DNA of 64,000 bases from Trileptium ribeirensis (taxonomy: Eukaryota; Nematoda; Enoplea; Enoplida; Thoracostomopsidae). Under the pieces are notes generated by a model. That model saw only the letters and a program-made list of their open reading frames with translations. It searched no databases and had not been told where the DNA came from. A program made the position numbers and the translations under genes. This document shows, piece after piece, positions 1-11,688 of the stretch; the stretch's first letter is position 1; every line of letters starts with the position of its first letter. The stretch lies in NCBI GenBank assembly GCA_030248225.1, contig JASANE010016297.1, forward strand, positions 1 to 64,000, written 5' to 3'.

Positions 1-434
1 TTTTAAACCGAAATTCCGGATCCGGTACGTTTTTGCCTATTCCCAGAATCGCAACCGGACACGATTTCATCCGAAAGGGAAATTCGATTTCTATGCGCTG
101 GAGCACCAGTTAAGTATATCAATCACCTAAATGATTAACAGGCAGCCGAATTAAAATGACCTGTCTATGTACGTGACGGCAGATTAAATACTCAACTACT
201 CGTGAATCTTATTCTTAAAAAATACACGGTTTTGACAGAGCTGCGGCTCACGTCCTTAATAGAAAAGACATGGTAGTGTATTGTATTTTGAGAAATGAAG
301 TTCGGTTATCAAGATGCCTATTTAGACTTTCCGAGCCCTACTACACATTTATACATTTATAGTTTAGACAGCAGTAAAAACAAACTCTATAAATGGCTAA
401 GAAAGTCCATATTCTAGACAATTTATTACCAAAG

Positions 435-611
435 TTAATGTAAAGCTAGTACTATTCGTTTCATGTTAACACCAAAGGATGAACTTACTAAGCCAGAAAT
501 TGATGAATTATCTTCGGCAGAAGGCAGCTCCGAATCTGAAAACACGTCACCGTAAACGCCAACCCTTGCGCCTGGTGCTATTTCACCCTGCTGTGCAGCA
601 ATCTGGTCCGC
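435..611 (-). CDS. POU-like gene copy 1, exon 4 (acidic tail or linker)
   Basis: A TTTTTAG acceptor at 612 opens on GCG GAC CAG in phase 0. The peptide ADQIAAQQGEIAPGARVGVY leads into an acidic Ser-rich stretch ending SSISGL. A perfect GTAAGT donor follows at 488. If it is unused, 18 more codons lead to TAA at 435, with an AATAAA-like sequence just beyond. In classical POU proteins a linker of this sort precedes the homeodomain. I cannot decide from sequence whether this exon is terminal. Confidence 0.5.
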   Translation of the reverse strand, partial: ADQIAAQQGEIAPGARVGVYGDVFSDSELPSAEDNSSISGLVSSSFGVNMKRIVLALH

Positions 612-3600
612 CTAAAAATTATAACTATACGTAGGATGTTTTGGTCAAACCAGTTTCAACATTTTACAAAACACAGACAAACTAAGCTAAATGCATTGTC
701 ATGATGTGCGACTAAACGTAAAAAGACACCACTGACCATCTTATTTTATTTTATAAAAATAAATTTATGTTGCTGTGCAGTTTCTAATCAGTCGAAAAGC
801 ACATTTTCTGTACATGAAAATAGTTTTTTGGTCGTGATGAAAGATGATTCCTAAATAATAAAGCTAGGAAATGTCGATGAGTTGTCGTTACCTGACAAAA
901 TTGCTAAGTCTGAGCTAGCAATGAACCAAATCGAATTTTCAATTTGTCCGTAACAATGAATGTGGATTCCATATCGGGTATAGTTTAGCTAGTGGGGTAT
1001 CTTAAGGTTAGCCACACATGACAACAAACAAAATGCAAATCATACCGCATCAGTGATTGTGTATTGTTAATATAGTAGGTTTAGCGGCTGATTTTAATAC
1101 AAAAATATGAAACATTTTAAATTATCCTTAATCGAAAAACGATCTTTAGTTTATTCGTTGGAAAATGGACATGATGAATCTTTAGCTTGTGGGCATGGAT
1201 TAGGATGTATATCTTGTGTTTCTGCAGCTATGCATCGCCTATTTAATATTTTTTAATTTTCAAGGCAGCAGCACTTACTTAGGCTCCAGATGTTAGCGCT
1301 GTCTCGAGCGCGTAGAACAATTATGGATCCGTTGCATGTCTATTATGCATAAAAAAAGAACCAGACATAAAAATCAGCAATTCTACATTTCGGTGTGTAC
1401 ACACAGATGCGTATAACATAATTCAGCAGCCCACAGACAATTTTACACCAGCTGAATAATTAGACTGTTAGGATTTGTCTACGTTTTAGCATCCCAGATG
1501 ATGAAAACATAGAAGCAGCCATTTTTCAACCTTTTCAGATCAGAGATAATAAGGACATACTAAAGGAAGCCATTTTTCAATCTCAAGATTCAATAAGATC
1601 ATAGGTGATCATGAAATGGCATGGGAGGCTTTTGCTGGCCTTTTACTGAGGTTGCATAGGGAAAAATATATAGTGAAACAAGATACACGCACTTATTATG
1701 TAAAGTTTGTCACCATCAATAGGTAATTTCGCTTCCGTCAATATCATGCTTTTAGTGCCACGTAATAATGCATACAAAATTATAGACCTGTATGACTAGT
1801 AATGTGTAAGAAACAAAGCCTATTCCAGTATAGATTTGAGTGCATGACGGGTTAACATACACTTTGGGACAATTCTTGCTAATATTGTAACTAGAAAACA
1901 AAATTCAAGTTTCATTACAGCGTTTAAATATTGCAACTCGCTGCGTCTAAGACGTTTATATATAATTACATATAGATCAACAGCCGCCATTCTAGATAAC
2001 TTCGGGTCTTTAATATATATTCGCTAACTTTTCGCAGCATGGCCGCGAGCCAAATCTCCAGGATTTCTTGTACTGGGCGCCATTCTTCAACACGAGTTCT
2101 CAGCGCTTCGAACTGCATAACTGTTGCTTCGCTGAAATCCGGGTATTCACTGTTTTGCGCAATCATGTTGCTGACATCGCTAGTTGTGTAACCTAAAAAA
2201 TTAAGACAAAGAGCTCTGAGTGAGAAACTACAAATTTTTTATTAACACGTCAATTGCAACTCTTTACTCAGTCATGACTTATCAAAACAGGTGTATATTT
2301 TGATGATAGAAATTGTCTTAGCAATAATCGCAAGCGAAATTTGCTGGAAATCTGGACCAGCAACCACATCAGTAAATTTCAACGAAGCTACAATCTATAT
2401 ATAATACAAAAAATGGAGGTAGATATATATTTATATTTATAGGTAGATATAGATTTATATCTATATTTGGATCCTGTGAATTTATATTATTAGCTTTGAG
2501 CAACCCTGCTGAGGCTGAAGAAGCTACAGATTTTTAGTTCGCGATCGGCAGGTGTGTTTTAACTCTCGACAGCGCAATAAGAATGCCTTTCATTGTGCAA
2601 TATTGAGTGAATTGCATCATATATGCAATATAGCCTAAAGAATTTCGCTTCGTTTCCAATTGCCTCGAGCAAAAAATGCGAAGCATGTAAACCTAAGTTT
2701 TTACAAGTTATTTCGTAAGATTCTTAAAATTACTGGTTTATCTGGCACTAAGAAAATTATTTACATTTTGCTCGAACAAATGTGATATAACGGCGAGAAA
2801 CTAGTATAATACTCAGCATATTTATCAACAAAACGCTGTTTACTGCCGTTCGTGATTATGTTGCACAAATGATACTTAATCTCATTATATACTCATTCAT
2901 ATTTGAGGCAATTTAAATTCACCGTTGGTGCAGTAATATCAAGCACTCAGAATTGCTTATGTTGTGATGCTATGTTCGAGTTCGAAAGTTTCGGATTTAG
3001 TACTTCCATGGAATCCAACTCTACAATACATACCGGGCCAAACAGGTTAATTTGAAAATACACCGCAGATCATTGAATAGCAGCATCGACTGCAACAAAC
3101 ATCCAGTGAGCGGAGTTCCTTCAAATAGCGATCAACTGGGAACATCCTTTTTTCCACCTGTTGGTCGCATAACTTTTTACAGGATGGATTTTCGCAATTT
3201 TATATTATTCGACGCGTTATGAAATGCAGTAATGTACCTTGCTTCGTATTGGCGCTCCTCACATGATTTGTTACTAAATTTTCACAAAACTGACACGAAT
3301 TGGAGGGACGATTTCGGCCATTATGGCTGACCCAACATTTTAGCTTACAAGTATTGCTAGAGACATCGGATCGAAAATTTTCTCATGCTATCATGAATAG
3401 CAACGGGACTTGTGTTAAGTATGTTTTGTCATACCATCAGTTTTCGAGGTATGAGCGACAGTTTATGAAATTCCCCTTAAAAACTTATATTACCCGACTA
3501 TTACTGCTATAGTGAGACTTTAATTACGCTCAGGGACACGAAATTGGAACGTCAAAATATTCATTATTTGTTTAATAAACATTTCGGCGTAGATTTGCAT

Positions 3601-6600
3601 TTTGCCGGAACCGCAGCCGCAACATAATTTTCGCCCGTATAGGGATTACTGTTACACCCCTAGATACAATATAAATATTTATTGCTGCAACTGCAAGAAA
3701 CCTGACGAACAAGAACGAGGGATTATATTGCTCGCAGATTTTTGTGCTACCACATTGCTTATGAGTTCATCACAAAACTGCTGATACAGCACAGAGGAAC
3801 AAAATTACATTGTAATAATACACAGATTTCTGAGCGGTGCAGAGATAAACTCTAATGTAGAGCAAATCCACAAATCACATACTGTAATTATAGCTCCCTA
3901 TTTTTGACGTTAGCCGCAGTCCAACACTATTAAAATCCGAAAACCTTTAAATCGACAGCTGTACAATCCGATGTAATCAGCAGACTAGTGAAAAGTTGCC
4001 GCAAAAATAATTATCGATTTGCTAAATCCCACGCAAACGAAATCATTATTTAGGATTGCTGCACCGAACCAACTTTAGACCCACCCGACAGAGAGGGACT
4101 CTTTAAATGAAAGTCCGACAGTTTTCACGTGTTGATACATCCAGACAAAATGCACCCTTACAGTAGTGCACATAATCAAGACTATGTATGTACCATAAGC
4201 AAAATATTAAGGTAATACATCGCGCCCAATCTAACTTCGTATTGCCATTGCAACTTAAGCCATTCATACAAACGCCATTTGTAAATACATATCCATACTA
4301 ATAAAATAATAACTGCATGACAATAATGCGTCAGTCAGTTTAGTTGTCCACAAATGTGGTTAGTCGAAACAGAATAGCGCAAATATTCGCCTTCAAATTT
4401 CTGTTCGTGTAAAAATTCGCCGTCATATTCCGGCAATAAACCATTCATAGTTTAGTCAGCGCGAATAGACGCACAGTGATTTAGGCGTAGGCATGCAGTT
4501 TCCGCTTCAGACTATTGAGTTTATAAAATGACTCCCTGAATGTGAGCGTGCTTTGAGATGCACAATTATGGAATAAAGAAACGCAAACAAACTCAGTTAA
4601 AAATTTTGAATTATCCCGTGAAACAGCATTCAAAAACAGCACCATCACATTCCTTCACTTGTCTAGATAAATAAAACCATGATTTATGTGTGGTAATCAG
4701 TTTTAAAATCGTTAAATGACTTCTTAAACGACAGAACAAGTATACGGATTTATAGCTGACTGATACAAAATTAAAAGTTTACACATACTTCTTTTAACAT
4801 CGATATTTTGTCCATTTTAATTGAAATTGTCACGCAATGTTGTTTATCTATCTGTGCACACAGCCCTACATGTTAGACTATCAAAAATTAATCGTGGTCG
4901 AAATTATCATACACGTGCTGTCACGTGTAGATGTGTCAAAACAATAAAATTATAATTAGAGCTGTATAATTGTAAAATACTTAGCAGACTGACCCAGTCT
5001 CATACGATGTCTTTTAAAGTGTTTGGCGAACGCAATGTATTGATCCGTCTCATTGTCACTGTCTTCAGTTTCACTATCGGCTTCACTTTCCAATACATTG
5101 TCGGCATAGCTCTGTTATAAACAGTACTTCAAAAATAAACAATTCAGTCTGTACATTTGGTGTAATATATATGGCAGTTACATATTTACAGAACAATTCA
5201 GTATCAATATGTAGACTAACCGTACCAAATATGTATGTGCATGTGCTGTATAACATATCCATTAATATTAAGCTACAAAAATTTATATCTATGTTACGCA
5301 GATCTCAGACGTTTTATTTACGACGGTTAAGTTTAGATGTATCTGTGCAATATACTTCAGAATTATTTGGAAAAGATAAGTCATCGAATCATGAATAAAC
5401 TTAAGATCAGGCCATGAGCGGAAGAAATATTGAATTTGGTTTGATTTTTAGCTAACTTCAAATCGGGAAAATCGAACATAGGTGTCGGAAAATCCACCGG
5501 TGCGTGGAGAGATCTTTGTTGGTTTCCGATTTACAGGGAAAGTCTGTCTGATGATTATCAACTTTGTTCTGAATTTTTCTCTATTTGCAAACAAAATTAA
5601 CATAATCATATCGGCGCAAACAAATCGGTACACCTGTAAGTAAAAAGTTGGCACATGGTTTTGGATCACGCAGCGCAAAATTTTTCACGGATTCATAAAT
5701 TGGTACCGCCATGTGGTAAAATCGAGGCTTCTAAATCGAAAAATAATATAAACGTAGCGCAATTCCGAGAATTCGTTGGAAGACGCTTTTACATCATGAC
5801 TATACGTAATGAGTGCAATTTATGATAAGATTGTACGTCAGGTTGATACCTAAAAGTAGACCAGATATATATTTCACTTTGTTACCACTCGATAATTGAG
5901 ATAGCAGATGTGACTTTCTTAGAATTCGAAGGGGATCGAGAGGCTCAATTTCGGACTGTTATGAACAGTAATGTATGCCAGAGATCTTAGGCTTCCTCTC
6001 ACACCTCTTTTCACTTTGAAGACTCTAACTAGGATCTGAGAATAAGCGAATATATTTGGAGCAAATTTTACGTTGAGCCGGACTCATTTTATGAGTGTAA
6101 TCTCCATTTGGCTGACTATACTAAGGTGTTACTAATTTCAATTTGTAACAGCGTGAAATGTAAAAAAAATTTAACTCCCGATCAGGGAATAACCGGAACC
6201 GAAATTTACCGGAACCGGAACCAGCAACCGGAACCGTCCATTTAAACCGGATCCGGAACCGGAACCGGAACCGGAACCTGGTCTTCGACATTTATATATA
6301 GTAAAAGATATGAAGGAAGAAATTAAGGTATAGTCGACTTAAAATGCATTAAAAATAACTTACATTAAACTTAATATATTGCCATGACATTATTGCCGTT
6401 CTGAAACTTTAAAGAGACTGAGGAAACTAATAATGTTTATTTATCGATCAATATGTCGTTTTATTGGACACCCAGAGCAAAAAATGCCTTCTACTATACA
6501 CCCTTGCGTATACTGCGTCAAATTGAATGTGCTTACAACGCATAGAGCGAAGAATAAACGCTTTCGCTCTGTCCCAATTCGCCTCCCTTTACTACACATA

Positions 6601-7537
6601 CGTTTGTTAGATGTTGTTCTGTAGGAAACTTGAAATTATTGGTTTATATGATTCAGGGAAAATTGATAAAAAATAATTTTCTGATCAGTGGTAAGAGACA
6701 CTGTTTAGGCTAGCGTTGGACAAACAGTGCCCGTCAGTTAGATGATAATGATGATAACTTTCTAATCATAATGCTATAAATGAGACAAACTGTTATACTG
6801 CTCGCACAGTTTCAATAAATCCAGTTCATTGCAAAGAAAGCTGTGTTTGGCTGCGTTGTAGATAACGTTACTTCACTTTAATTTCGCCTGATTTACAAAG
6901 TTTACAAGCGCACTGGCTGGCGCTTGGCGCAATTTATATTAGCCAAGCATAGGCTAAGTACTTCTATGTAAGCCATACTCTGTTACCCAGTTGGACTGGT
7001 TTAATTCGAACGTAATCCAGAGACTTCTGAATGTGTAAAATAGTTACTACAAGCATCGACTTGATTTTGATCTGTTAACAAACTGTTGCAGGTTATTTTA
7101 AAAAATTTCTACTGAAATTATGTGTCCTACTTACGTTTCACACGGCAAATTGCTTAGTTAATCTTTTCTTTTGCTTGGTTGTATTGGAGCTTGATCATTG
7201 TATAATATATATTACATATTTTTGGATCAGGGATGAAGCAAAAATGTGGAAAATTTCAAACAAATTTTTAAACCGGAATTCCGGTTCCGGTATGGTTTTT
7301 GCCCTTTGCCGGAACCGCAACCGGAACACGATTTTCGCCGGAACCGGAACCGGAATTCCGGTTACTCCCTGCTCCCGATCAAACTGTACACAGTAGGTAT
7401 ATCTTCCACCATAAATTTCTATCCGTAATGTGGCTTTTAGAAGATTCCAAGTGCCAATAGACATTCACAGCTTTCACATAAGGTGAATCATCTCGAAAAT
7501 AGTTGGTTAAAACAATTATATATATATATATATATAT

Positions 7538-7581
<44 letters not shown>

Positions 7582-7872
7582 GTTAATAAAACGAACCATG
7601 GGACCCGTCGACGATTCAGCTACGTTAGATTCTGCAACTGGAGAAACATCGCCACTTTTATCAGCAGTCCCACTGGTTGTATATATTCTGCTATCGCCCT
7701 GCGCATCGCTGCCGAATCTACTCGTTGTCGCTATAGCAACATCGGCTGAACTTCGCGATCGTGACTCCAAATATACATCATCGCTTAGAAGCTGTTGCTG
7801 CTGCGCCCTATCAGAGCTACCTAGTAGCTGATCCTGGCAATCCTGACTTTGCTCCATAGTATTTTCTTCATC
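435..7872 (-). CDS. POU-specific-domain gene, copy 1 (four recognised exons, no homeodomain seen)
   Basis: I infer a nuclear DNA-binding protein from its domain. Exons in transcript order are 7872-7597 (start codon at 7857), 5111-4994, 2192-2029 and 611-435. Phases agree throughout: exon 1 ends in phase 0, exon 2 starts AGC and ends after one base of a Gly codon, exon 3 supplies the other two bases, and exons 3 and 4 meet in phase 0. Exons 2 and 3 join to an animal POU-specific domain: FAKHFKRHRMRLGYT, then FEAL, then a Trp-Leu in the final helix, with the same spacing as in Oct-1 after FEAL. Flanks are Ser/Asp/Glu-rich. The exon 3 donor (GTTAGC) is weak. Exon 4 either runs to TAA at 435 or splices at a GTAAGT at 488; in the second case a homeodomain could lie outside the window. 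The identity of the domain is firm, the full gene structure is not. Confidence 0.72.
2029..2192 (-). CDS. POU-like gene copy 1, exon 3 (second half of POU-specific domain)
   Basis: A TTTTTTAG acceptor at 2193 opens on GT TAC, completing Gly-Tyr. The frame reads GYTTSDVSNMIAQ, then FSEATVMQFEALRT, then VQEILEIWLAAML. It aligns to POU-specific helices 2 to 4 without a gap after FEAL. The Oct-1 base-contact positions Gln27, Gln44, Thr45 and Arg49 correspond here to Thr, Glu, Ala and Gln. The frame stays open to a stop at 1966, but reading on to a GTTAGC donor after 2029 puts the next exon in phase. Confidence 0.75.
4994..5111 (-). CDS. POU-like gene copy 1, exon 2 (acidic stretch plus first half of POU-specific domain)
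   Basis: The acceptor ATAACAG at 5112 opens on AGC TAT, and the donor GG|GTCAGT closes at 4994. The 118 bases code 39 residues plus one base. The first 20 or so are acidic (LESEADSETEDSDNE). The rest, FAKHFKRHRMRLG, matches POU-specific helix 1 and the start of helix 2. The intron falls inside the Gly codon of LGYT, and the paralogous exon at 55415 begins at exactly the same point. Confidence 0.75.
6183..7371 (+). mobile_element. Non-autonomous hAT-like transposon, intact ends, 8-bp target duplication
   Basis: The left end reads CAGGGAATAACCGG and the right end CCGGTTACTCCCTG, an inverted pair. CTCCCGAT is duplicated at 6175-6182 and 7372-7379. Unit 2 of the duplication has a single CTCCCGAT at the same point, so this is a dated insertion with a preserved empty site. 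Termini starting CAGGG and 8-bp duplications are hallmarks of hAT elements. About 150 bases at each end are packed with GGAACC/CCGGAA repeats. The interior has no transposase frame; the short open frames there merely cross the end repeats. Confidence 0.92.
7516..7577. repeat. (AT)n microsatellite with a short (AC)n core
   Basis: This is a run of alternating TA with a CACACACA interruption in intron 1 of copy 1. Unit 2 has only a short, differently arranged version at about 17558-17590, so the tract expanded or contracted after duplication. Confidence 0.95.
7597..7872 (-). CDS. POU-like gene copy 1, exon 1 (acidic, Ser/Gln-rich N terminus)
   Basis: Coding starts at ATG 7857 and runs 87 codons to a donor after ATG at 7597 (GTTCGT; the same site in copy 2 reads the stronger GTACGT). 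Upstream, a pyrimidine-rich TTCTAG acceptor at 7873 leaves a 15-base leader, so an untranslated first exon is likely. The peptide begins MEQSQDCQDQLL, has a Gln run (QQQQ) and many Ser, Asp and Glu residues, as in a disordered activation region. It differs from copy 2 at only four residues. An (AT)n tract follows in the intron. Confidence 0.65.
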
Positions 7873-7906
7873 CTAGAATAAAAAATAAGGCACACGTAGT
7901 CCTGAA

Positions 7907-7967
7907 AAATAATAAAATCAATCCAAACAATTCTTTAAAATAATAAAATCAATCCAAACAATTCTTT
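7907..7967. repeat. Two tandem copies of a 30-bp sequence upstream of exon 1
   Basis: AATAATAAAATCAATCCAAA followed by CAATTCTTT occurs twice, about 30 bp apart. The same pair is present at about 17917-17977 in unit 2, so the duplication predates the split of the two units. Confidence 0.85.
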
Positions 7968-7997
7968 CACTTTTTATGCAGTTCAATATGATATATA

Positions 7998-8790
7998 CAG
8001 AGAATAATCGGAACCGTCGAGTTAAACTGGATCCTTAATCAGAAACTGGTCTTCAAAAGTTGTATAGAGTAAACAAATTATTGTGGAAGAATTGGAGGTA
8101 CTGTGAATTTAAAATGTATTAAAAATAAATTTTAAAATAAATTTAATATTTAACGGTGACATTATTGCCTCTCTGAAACTTCGAAGAGGCTGAGAAAACA
8201 AATTATGTTTATTTATCGGTCAAGATGTTGGTTTTTGGTCCGTCAGTGCAAAAAATGCCTTCCATGTGTCACTCTGAGTGAGTTTGTAAGCGGGGCAATT
8301 CTGCTATGTTCTATCGCCTTCCTTTAGTAGACGTAAGCGTATTCATGTTATTCTGTAGGAAACTTGAAATTATCGATTTATCCAGTTCTAGAACAAATTC
8401 AACTGAATTTGAACTACAATTTTCTAAACAGAATTCCATCTATGAGACAAAGTGGGTTACAGCGTTTTAATAAATACACTTCGTCTCCAAGAGCGCAGTT
8501 TCTGACGACGTTTAAGATATGGTTCGTCACTACAATGCATAGGTACGGATTTACAAAATTTACTAACGCACAGGCCGGTGCATGAGACAATTTATGCTCG
8601 CTATACTTACAGCGTTGTAAAATACTCACAAATGTTTATATTCAAGTTAAAGATTTCAGCCTAAGTCTTCAAAACAATCCATATTGTTAGGCATATCATT
8701 TTGGACCGGTTAAATTGGAATAAATATACAAAGCAGATTTTTAAAACACTTGCTACAAGCATTCACCTGTCTTTATTTTGTTAATATAGG
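7998..8790 (+). mobile_element. Degenerate hAT-like relic (subtype shared with 10300-11345)
   Basis: The start CAGAGAATAATCGGAACC is a mutated version of the CAGGGAATAACCGGAACC terminus. The interior from about 8295 on (TATCGCC-TTCCTTTAGTAGACGTAAG) is shared with 10585-10980 rather than with the younger copy at 6183. The right terminus is not recognisable. Unit 2 homology ends inside this relic. Confidence 0.75.
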
Positions 8791-8799
8791 ATGAGCATG

Positions 8800-9990
8800 A
8801 ACAGCTATGAGAATTTAAATTATGCAGCGACACAATTTTTTTTCAGATATCGTCACTAGATATTCTGCTACACTATTTATTATAATAACTATTAATATCT
8901 TGCATTATGTCAAAGAAAAAATAAACAATGGTATCAAAATTATCTCGTCTACTTATATCATAAATCAAGTGCTATTTTTTAGCGGAAGTAGCTAACCAAT
9001 CAACCGACCTATCGACATAATTTTAATGACCGACACCACGAAACCTAATATATGAAAATAAAACTTTATCTGAAAACGGTATTAATTCGGTAGCCAAATT
9101 GACATGCCAGCACAAAAATGATAGAAACCCTTTTGAAATGTAGACAGCAATTTCTACAAATCGCGTTTAGTCGCGTAAAACGTTTTCTCCACCTATGTAA
9201 CTCATTCATCACTGGATTTGTGTACTTTTAAATGTAATCATTGGGCTCATTATGACATGTGCTTTGCTTTGAAACGCGCATTAAGACACTTTGCTGTGAG
9301 TTTATTCTGCAATAAGTTTGCTGACAATCGCTTTCGTGTCAAGCCATTATTTAAAGTATGAGCCAAAATGATAAAAAAATGAAATTGTGAATACTTGACA
9401 GATTACGTGGAGTTAAACGGCGTTGACTCGTTAGCAGTAGCCGATAAGGCTAAAATGTTTGGTTATATAGTTAACAAATTGATTTCGATAGTTGATTTAA
9501 TCCCACCGGCCACTGCTAAATACAGTGAGCTTAAAACAAGCAAGAAATTTTGGTTACACAAAACTGTCAAAATTTTCTATTTTTTCAATTAATTTATACA
9601 AAAATTATTGTAGAGTAGCAAACGTTTTCGGGGACGCGAAATTGAACGCAGTAAAATATCAACTTTAGACACACAAAATGAAGTATTTTTGATTCAGAAC
9701 GCGTACTTATCAGACATATAATCGAACAGTGCCAAATATTAAATTATGTAATACAAGAATATGTAAATATATATAAACTTCATTCTATAGATAATTTTGC
9801 TCTTTGCGTAGCAAATCTAAAATTTAAACAGTCACTGGCATCAATTTAAACACTCACAGATGTAGAACATCAAACATTTGTGCAGTCTGGAAAAAACGCT
9901 AAAAACGGTTCAGCAAAACCATAAATTAGAAAATTCTGAAAAAATGATACCATATGTCCAATATGCCAAGCTGAATCATGCAAAATCTAA
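8800..9990. other. Unit-1-specific stretch with no recognised gene
   Basis: AT-rich sequence between two hAT-like relics and absent from the part of unit 2 that is visible. A 66-codon plus-strand frame near 9395 has no domain or splice support. I see nothing else to name. Confidence 0.5.
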
Positions 9991-10022
9991 ACATTTTATT
10001 GACAAAAATAAACTAACCGAAA

Positions 10023-10191
10023 TGGAAATGGACATATCTGCAGTACCAGAAGATAGTGCATGTGCGGGCGCATCGTCGCCTCTACCAGACACACTAACTG
10101 GTGTACCCGTAGCATTATCGTCGCGGCTTTCAAGTTCACTTCTGGCTTCGCTTTCAAATACATCGTCGGGATAGCTCTGCGACGAAGTCAT
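10023..10191 (-). pseudogene. Orphan acidic exon paralogous to POU-like exons 1 and 2
   Basis: A TTTTGTAG acceptor lies directly before ATG at 10191. The frame starts MTSSQSYPDDVFESEARSEL, and its SQSYPDDVFESEA part matches the opening of exon 2 (SYADNVLESEAD), including a CAG just before the AGC codon that mirrors the exon 2 acceptor. Further on, SSGTADMS resembles TSGTADKS of exon 1. It therefore mixes pieces of two exons. A TCG|GTTAGT donor lies near 10022. No POU half-domain was found next to it, so it is either a relic or a diverged exon of another gene. Confidence 0.45.
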
Positions 10192-10299
10192 CTACAAAAC
10201 AAAGGTATCAAGACTATACGTTTGGTATAGCTCATATTTAAACGCTTAAACAATTATCGGTGTGCGAACGGCCGTTACATAAATTTTAAATAAATTGTA

Positions 10300-11345
10300 A
10301 TATATAGTCCACCGGCTGAAGGCCAAAGGAAAAAATGGAGATACTATAGATTTGACATGTGTTAAAAATATATTTTACAGTGGAATTTAATGTATTGCAA
10401 TGATACTACTTTATCTCCGGGACTTTAAACATACTCAGAAAACTAGTAATCTGTATTTATCGATCACGGTGCGGTTTCACGTGAATTTGGCCCTTCAGCA
10501 GAAAAAATACCTTCCAAAATGTACAATCCTAAGTAAAATTAGCCACATTTAATGTGATTACAAGCAGTGTATGCGCAGCAATTTCGCTATGTTCTATCGC
10601 CTGCCTTCAGTAGACGTAAGCGTATTCATGTTATTCTGTAGGAAACTTGAAATTATGGGTTTATCCAGTTCTAGAACAAATTCAACTGAATTTGAACTAC
10701 AGTTTTCTAAACAAAATGCTATAAATAAGACAAACTGAGCTAGTGCGTTTTAATAAATACAGTTCATGTCCAAGAGCGCAGTTTCTGACGACACTTAAGA
10801 TATGGTTCTTCACTCCAATGCATACGTACTGATTTACAAAATTTTCAAATGCGCCGGCGTTTGAGACAATTTATGCTGGCTATACTTATAGCGATGTAAA
10901 AGACTCACAAATGCGTATATTGAAGTTAAGGGTTTCAGCCTAAGTCTTTAAAACAATCCAAATTGTTAGGCATATCAAATTGGACCGGTTCAATTAGAAT
11001 AAATATACAAAAGCAGAATTTTCAAAACAGTTGGTGCAAGCATTCACCTGGCTTTGGTTTGTTAATATAGGATGATTATGAACAGTGCCTAGGTCAATAT
11101 GAAAAACGCTACTGAAATTATTTGTCCTACACGTTTTGCAGGACACTTTGCTAAGATATTTTATTTTATTTGGTTGAACTGGAACTTGATCGCTATGAGT
11201 ATATAAGATATGTTTGGAACACATTGAAACACAAAAACCGGAATATTTTAAACAATTTTTAAACCGAAATTCCGGACCGGTACGGTTTTTGCCTAGTCCC
11301 GGAATCGCAACCGGACACGATTTTAGCCGAAACCGGAAATTCTAT
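10300..11345 (+). mobile_element. Degenerate hAT-like relic at the junction between duplication units
   Basis: The segment shares long matches with 7998-8790 and ends in a CCGGAA-rich right end (11250-11345) that also opens unit 2 and, at 1-105, unit 1. The left terminus is truncated. A piece near its left end (CCGGCTGAAGGCCAAA) is repeated at about 55475 beside the third POU-like exon. It is probably one side of the recombination that made the duplication. Confidence 0.75.
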
Positions 11346-11688
11346 TTTTATGCGCAAGAACCCCAGTTAAGCATATCAATTACCTAAATGATTTGCAGGC
11401 AGCCGAACTAAAATGACCTGTCTATGTACATAAGGGCATATTAAATACTCAACTGCTGATGAATCTTATTCTTAAAAATACACAGTTTTGACAGAGCTTC
11501 GGTTCACGTCCTTAATAGAACAGTCATGGTAGTGTATTGCATTTTGAGAAATGAAGTTCGGTTATCAAGATGCCTATTTAAACTTTCCGAGCGCTACTAC
11601 ACATTTATAGTTTAGACCGCAGTAAAAACAAACTATAAATGGCTAAGAAAGTCCATATTCTAGACAATTACCAAAACTATAACATAAG

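Larger units (their letters stand above)
1..8298. repeat. Direct segmental duplication, unit 1
   Basis: This segment matches 11246-18303 in the same orientation almost base for base, with an offset near 11,250 in most of it. Differences are scattered substitutions, short indels and one large insertion in this unit (the hAT-like copy at 6183-7371). The left end is cut by the window, inside an old hAT-like terminus (about 1-105) that matches 11246-11345. The right end of homology lies at about 8298, inside another hAT-like relic. High identity, including introns, points to a recent duplication, so conservation between the units is weak evidence that any open frame is coding. Confidence 0.93.

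Noticed and set aside
1345..1420. Minus-strand peptide with VWF (near 1365-1378) as a possible homeodomain recognition helix
   Set aside because: It continues FFFYA and a stop, has no Asn or Arg residues at the needed places, and unit 2 has a one-base length difference in the T run.
1497..1735. Plus-strand open frames near 1549-1720 (for example DHEMAWEAFAGLLLRLHREK)
   Set aside because: Protein-like, but in an intron of the POU-like gene, without an upstream Met-initiated frame, splice partners or a recognised family; conservation in unit 2 is uninformative because the duplication is recent.
3300..3784. Plus-strand 60-70 codon frames duplicated at 14553-15037
   Set aside because: They are in introns of the minus-strand gene; their conservation merely reflects the recent segmental duplication.
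7195..7464. Open frames rich in Arg/Asn or Pro/Glu around 7175-7464, 21505-21732, 28354-28659
   Set aside because: They translate the GGAACC/CCGGAA end repeats of the hAT-like elements and recur wherever those ends occur.
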